Below are positions 58,681 to 64,000 of a stretch of DNA of 64,000 nucleotides, piece after piece. Position 1 is the first letter of the stretch. Each line of letters opens with the position of its first letter. The notes below the pieces were generated by a model. It was not told the origin of the DNA. It was given only the letters and a program-made list of their open reading frames with translations, and ran no database searches. The stretch lies in assembly GCF_033115175.1 (NCBI RefSeq), contig NC_084834.1:11753294-11817293 (forward strand). The letters are read 5' to 3'. The translations under genes and the position numbers were made by a program. This DNA comes from Lepus europaeus. Its lineage: Eukaryota; Chordata; Mammalia; Lagomorpha; Leporidae.

Positions 58681-58735
58681 GCTGGCGTCAAGGTCAGAGG
58701 CCGCGGGGTGCGCCCGCTGCTCCTCCGAGTGTCCT
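58579..58735 (-). promoter_or_regulatory. SORBS3: SORBS3 first coding exon with 5' untranslated part
   Basis: A CCCCGCAG acceptor above 58735 leaves 55 untranslated bases before the alpha ATG at 58680, so a separate non-coding first exon is expected upstream. Confidence 0.65.
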
Positions 58736-60780
58736 CTGCGGGGAAGAGGAAGGGAAAGCCCAGCTTGGGCCTGGGCCACCTCTGCCCTCTCGGCTCAGCC
58801 CTGGAGGCCGGGGGGAGGGGCTGGCTCCGGGAGGGCTGGGCCCAGCTGGGTGGGAGCTCAAGCACCCAGGAAACTGTGGGCACCGGCCTGCAGCCTGCCC
58901 GTGCCGGCTCCCGGAGGCACAATGGGCTGCTTGTTAGGCCCCGGTGGGAAGGGGAGAGGAGAGGCCTGGGCTGGGAGGAGGAGGAGGAGGAGGAGAGGGA
59001 AGGTGGCCAGCCTGCGGACCTGCGGGCCTGCGGGCCAGGCACGGGGAACTGGGGTGCACAGGCAGAGAGGGGACTTTGTTTCAGTTCCCTCTGCCTCCTC
59101 CAGGCCCTGTGGGAGCATCTGCTTGCCCACGGGCACAAGCGATCGCTGCAGCTGGGATGAGGTGGGGGAGGGGGAAGGCCCCGCCAAGGGCAAGGCCACC
59201 GCCCACTGCCTCTGGGAAGCAGCTGGTGGTGCCCCAAGTCCAGTGCGTGGGGGGCATTTCCCGGCAGCAGGAACCACTCCTCGTGATCCGCTCTGGACGA
59301 CTCAGCGGACTCCCGGTGCCAGGGAGGGGTGGGGTGAGAGCAAAGCTGGGCCTGCTCAGGCTCCTGGAGGGGTGGGGCCGAGCCCCCTTGGGTGTGTGCA
59401 TGCAAACACACACCCTCCACGCTTTTTCCTGCACCTCCAAGCTGCTTGGTGGTCTCTGGCTGCAGCACCCCTGATTGGCCCCGGACAGAGGCCAGGGGGA
59501 CTCCAGGAGCCCAGAGGGGGGTTGCTAGGGGGTCTCGGGGTGGAGCGGCCAAGGGCTGGGGCACAGAAACTGCCCCTTCTCCCCTGTGCTTGCTGGACTG
59601 AGCCAGCCTCTGCCACCTTCAGGGCTGGCCCCAACCAGACCTGGATCCTGGATGGGCGTGTGACGTCCGAGGAGGCTCCCTGGGAGACGCTGGGTGGGTG
59701 GGGGGATGACTCTGTGGGGCAGGGGAGGCTGCCAGGGGACCACGTGGGCAGCGCTGGGGTGGGCACAGGGGCTGTGCCTGTGTGGTGGGCGGTCACGTGA
59801 GCCGTGCAGCCCGGGCCTGGGGGCTGAGAGGAGGCTGACTCCTCTCCTGAGCCGACTTCCTGCTCCAGCCTGGGAGGCCGGCAGGGGTAGCGCCCAGGCT
59901 GGGGGCAGCCCCTGGCTTCTGGGGGCCTCTGAGCCAGCTATGGGGTCTGCAGCCCTTCTGTGCCCATCCCTGACTGGGGGGGGGGGGGCAGGACACGGCT
60001 GTGCTGGAGGAGGGGCCGCTCTCCAGCTGGATCCAATTAGGACTCCTACCAAAAGCAACACACAGACACACCCCATTCCTGCTGCCCTGACTCCTCCAAG
60101 GGGGAAATCGAGGCAGGGCAAGAGTGGAAGATCGGAAGGGAGCAGGCTTGCCCGGAGCCAGCGGCCCTAGCCCGGACCCCTCCCCAAAGGGCCACGCCTG
60201 GAGGCCAAGCTGCAGGCTCAGCACCGCCGTCCCCATCGTCAGCTGCCCAGCGCCTTCCTGCCCCAGCCCCAGCCAGCTCGGGGAGGGCTGACCCCCGCAG
60301 GAGCCTCCCCACACGGCCCCCACTTTCAGGGGCTACCGCAATCTGTCCCTCCCCAGCTCTGCGCTCCGTGACGCACCTCTCAGGAGCGCGCAGGGCAGGG
60401 GCTGTGGGGGTCCCAGTTTTCTCTGCCCGGAGGACAGCAGGCAGAGCTTCTCACGGGGGCATCTCTGGGCTCTTCCGAGGATTCAGGCAGCTCCACCCCT
60501 AATCCCACCCCCGCCCTGGGGCTGTTCTGATCCTGGGGGGCTCGGCCCCTGCGCTGTCCCAGGTATTCTCCAGCCACAAGTCCACATGGGCGAGGCGGGT
60601 TTTCTCCAAGTTCGCCCTTTCTGGATAGGGGAGCCGGGACCTCACACCTCTGCGTAGTGCGGAGTTCAGGACCAGACCCCGGAGGAGGGGCTCCGCGCCT
60701 CCGTCGCCACGGGCCGTGGGTCCCGCCCCCGCCGCCGCCTCGCCTCCTCCCACGCCCCCTCTGCTTCCCCCCACACCTAC
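58736..60780 (-). other. SORBS3: SORBS3 first intron (5' untranslated region)
   Basis: 2.0-kb GC-rich intron between the likely non-coding exon 1 and the ATG exon. It has a (GGA)n run at 58976-58998 and a 13-G run near 59976-59988. No exon or repeat family was recognised. A plus-strand open frame of 647 codons crosses its lower part and was rejected. Confidence 0.5.
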
Positions 60781-61530
60781 CTTGCCTGGCGAGCAGGTGG
60801 CGGGGGCCGAGGCCGCCCTGGAGGGCAGGAGCATCCCCGCCCGGCTCCTGCCTGGCGCGGCCTTGGCGGGCCCTGGCGGCGCGCGTGACCGGGTCAGGAG
60901 GGGGCTCGGCCAGACTGGGCGCCCGAGGAGGAAGAGGGAGGCAGGACCGTGAGAGTGGCGCGGCGCGGCGCGGCGCGGCGCGGGTGGAGTTTGCGTGTGC
61001 GACGGCTACTCCCCTCACTCCCGCGGGGCCGCGAGCGCGCTCGGTCCTGGCGAGCCGCGCCGCGGGACGCCGGTGGCCCCCTGCCCGAGGGGCCGGGCCG
61101 GCGGGGAGGCGGCGCCGGGAGGGGCCGCCGAGGGTCCCCGGGGAGCCCGCTCTGGTTTCCCAGCCGCCCGCCCCGGTCCCCACCGCTGGCTGGCGTCGGG
61201 AAGGGGGAGGGCGGGCCGGCGAGGGCCACTCAGAGTTTCCAGCGACATTTCCAGAGTGTGGGAAACGAGGTTCTGCGCCGGCGGAGCCAGGACAGGACGC
61301 GAGTGCCGAACGCGAGCGAGCCGCGCGCCCCGGGGCCCCGGGGAGGCGCCTGGAGGACCCGAGGAAGCACCCCGCCGCCCGCCGCCCGCGGGACGAGTGG
61401 GTGCCGCGTCGCCCGGGTCAGACACGCGCGTGCGCGTGCACCTGGCGGCCTGCGGACGCTCACACACGTGCAAGCCCCGGGAGGAAATCACCCCGAGGGA
61501 GCGGCCCCCTGGGCGTGCCGCGCCCCCGAG
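60640..61530 (-). promoter_or_regulatory. SORBS3: CpG-island promoter of SORBS3 alpha
   Basis: CpG-dense block. On the minus strand a strong donor, CAAG|GTAGGT, closes a probable non-coding first exon with its 3' end at 60781. A pure (GGCGC)n tandem run lies at 60957-60983. Start sites not visible. Confidence 0.65.
60957..60983. repeat. (GGCGC)n tandem repeat
   Basis: Five or more GGCGC units in the SORBS3 CpG island, prone to length variation. Confidence 0.85.
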
Positions 61531-61539
61531 AGGATGAGG

Positions 61540-64000
61540 GTGGGGTCCCTTGGGCGGGGACGGGGTTAGGAGGGTCTCGGTGTTCCCATACACCCTGTTT
61601 ATTTTGATGTTCCTGGTCTTCCGCTGTTCCGCTGCCCCGCCCACTGGCTCTAGGTTCCCAGGAGCCATGCTCTCTTGGAAGTTTCCAGAAAGTGAGGGTG
61701 CTTGGGACTGGGCACTGAGAGTGGACACTGACCCTGGAGTACCTCCAGCCCTCGGCTTGCCTCTGGGACCCTGGAGCGCCACAGCAACCATCAGGCAAAG
61801 TTATTGATCAACCTCAACTCCACGTTGGGAGTGGTCGATCGGGAGTCGGGAGAAGATGACAAGTCTTACTGCACACCTGCTGTGGGAGGGGCTGGCGTGG
61901 GAGGTCATCGCGTGCTTCCGTTTCCCAAGCACACCACTCAGTTCTCAAGAGAAGACATGGAGCTGAGTTCCATCCCTACCCCAATACTGCTACTAGTGCC
62001 ACGTTTTCCCCGGCCCGGGTCCAAGAGCCCCTGGGTTGTGCGGAAACAGCTCAGCCATGCAGGCTGAAGAAGGCCGGCATGCCAGCTCGCTCCCCAGGGG
62101 CGGCCAGTGGCCACGCGGATGCACGCAGAGCGCAGAGCCGAGGCTTCCAAGGCTCCAGGGGCTCCAGGTCTGTGTGGGTGGGGTTATCTTTGTAAAAGCA
62201 GGTATTGCATTGTGCAGGGGGGTTGTACCCAGTAACCTATAGGGTCCCTGTAGGAATCCCTGCCTGGCCTGGCAGCTGGAGTGGGGAGCCTGGCACACGC
62301 CTGAAGCTGGGATTCCCACCTGGCCCCTCGGCACCATCCTCCTCCCCCTATCTGACACAAAGGAGGGGCCCATTTCCCTGGTCATGAGCTGTTCCCACCT
62401 GTTAGGCTCCTTGGGACTAAGGAGGGCCATTTCACTTTCATTTTCTTCCTTGTTCTCCAAAGATGGTGCGGCTGAAGATCTTCCAATTGCAGGAATCCTG
62501 GCCATGCCCTCTGCCCAGCCACGAGCTTCTTACTCTCCAGGGCTCTGACCTGGACTCCAAGATAAATATTTAGTGTAGAGGGTGCCGCCAGCTGACAAAG
62601 GTCCCAACTTCCTGTTTCTCACAAAGGGGGCGAGGAACTAGGGCCTGGCGGCCGGCAGCCTCATCTCCATGGGAATGAGAGCTCAGTAAACAGCTTTGGA
62701 AGACCGCAGACCTGGGCCTTTTCCTTCAGCGGTGGACTGGGGCCTGTCCACCTGGGCCTGGCCTGGGCGGCGCCACCCCCTCTCCCGGCTCAGAGCGCAC
62801 CCTCCTCCGCGCGACCCATCTGGCCCCACAGAAGGGAGGCGGGAAAGAGGCTGGTGGGGCGCGGGCCAGGGAAAACATTCGCAAACCTGACCGCTCCTCC
62901 TTCGATGCCCATATTTAGTGAGAATAATCCCTCCTCTTTGAAACGCAGATTAAGAAGAGGGGTGGGGAAATGAGGGTCAGGATTCTGACCCGGAGCCAGG
63001 GGTCTGGTTTCACAGTCCCTCCCCCTGGCCGCACTGCCTCCACAGCTGGCATGGGTTGAGGGTAGGCTGTCCTAGATATCAACAGATTCTTCTATCCCAA
63101 CGAGCACTATCTCCACCCCACACTTTCCTATGTGAGAGGGACCCCCCTCTGGGATCCTCTGCCTCCCATGGCCATCTCAACCACAGTAAACACAACTACA
63201 GAACCGCGTAACCGCGTGGTCTTCTGAGCTAGGGAATCCCCATCACCAGCATCACCCCCTGGAGGCTGCCACCTGTGGATACCCCCGCTGGGGCCCCCCA
63301 CAACTCACAGAGAACTGCCTCTGCCATTGGTGGGGAGCCGGGGTGCGGAAGGTGGGCTGAGAGGAGGGGCATAAGCCGGACTCTGTTTTCTGGAGGGGGG
63401 TCTTTGCCCAGCACTGGGAGGCTGCCGTCCACCCTGAGCAGCCCTTGGTGCCCCCGGTTTAGATAAAGGAGGGGCACCTGCTGCTCCCTGTCCCTTCCCT
63501 GGGGTGGACCCTGGGGTGTCCTTTAAGACTGTTTTGTGTTTGCGCTGGCAGAAGGGACCTGAGCAAGCAGAAGAGGATGGAGCAGCTAGGGAAGCGCGGG
63601 CCCTTTTCCAGCCGCGTGCACTTCTCGGGAGAGGGGCGGGGGTGAAGGCCACAGTGACACAACAGGGAGGAACCGAAACCAAGTCCCTAATCCGCACTGT
63701 GTCTCCTCCCCCAGGCCCTCTCCCTTTCTCCCGGGCCCCTTCCCGACTCCAGTGCCTGCTAATGCTGCCATTCTACTGACGGGCCCTTGTCTGCACCGGC
63801 CACTCGTGGGAACAGGGACAAGTGGGGTGCCAAGATGCAAGTGACCCACTTTGGGGCTTTTGAAAGGCGCCCCCCCCCCCAAAGCTGGCAGTGACATGGC
63901 CTGGCCCCTCTGGGCACAGTCAGTCTGTGAGTGAAAGACACTCCGTGTCGGGGCCGGCAGTGCAGAGGGAGCGTGTGTGCGCCATAGCACCGTATGGAGA
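61540..64000. other. Upstream flank of SORBS3
   Basis: 2.5 kb with lower CpG content. No gene, RNA gene or confident repeat was seen. In human the next gene beyond is PPP3CC, but none of its exons were recognised here. Confidence 0.5.

Noticed and set aside
57857-59800. 647-codon open frame on the plus strand across SORBS3 exons 1-2
   Set aside because: It is antisense to confirmed SORBS3 coding exons, is very Gly/Arg/Pro-rich, has no recognisable domain, and lies in GC-rich DNA where stops are scarce.

Overview
The window is mammalian nuclear DNA, almost certainly from a rabbit or close lagomorph. It carries at least twenty copies or fragments of the lagomorph tRNA-derived C-repeat SINE, several with clear target-site duplications, plus older MIR, L2 and L1 remnants. 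The host genes are intron-rich. The exon-by-exon translations below were matched to the human proteins from memory; no database was searched.

Five genes fit the human 8p21.3 block in reversed order: BIN3 (+), then CCAR2, C8orf58, PDLIM2 and SORBS3, all on the minus strand. BIN3 enters from the left with only its last three coding exons (3624-5431). It meets CCAR2 tail to tail, with the 3' ends only about 100 bp apart. CCAR2 is complete (20 coding exons, 17337 to 6750, 910 aa by my join). C8orf58 (22539 to 19456, 371 aa), PDLIM2 (32597 to 25339, 348 aa) and SORBS3/vinexin (58680 to 37407, 667 aa for the alpha form) are also complete. All joins keep the reading frame.

GC-rich CpG-dense promoter blocks lie upstream of CCAR2 (17440-18330), C8orf58 (about 21960-22790), PDLIM2 (33590-34350), the short vinexin-beta form inside SORBS3 (48040-48790) and SORBS3 alpha (60640-61530). 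The right end (61540-64000) is SORBS3 upstream DNA with no gene I can see.

The genes do not form one pathway, but several share themes. BIN3, PDLIM2 and SORBS3 act on actin and adhesion. CCAR2 and PDLIM2 act in nuclear signalling (SIRT1/p53 and NF-kB/STAT). The densest non-genic structure is the 6.4-kb SORBS3 intron 40980-47379. It holds a near full-length fossil mariner transposon split by four SINEs, followed by an L1 ORF2 fragment split by three more. No undescribed system of the bacterial or viral kind is present, and I saw no endogenous retrovirus. The most unusual host features are two neighbouring stopless, in-frame short introns in CCAR2, one of which needs a GC splice donor.
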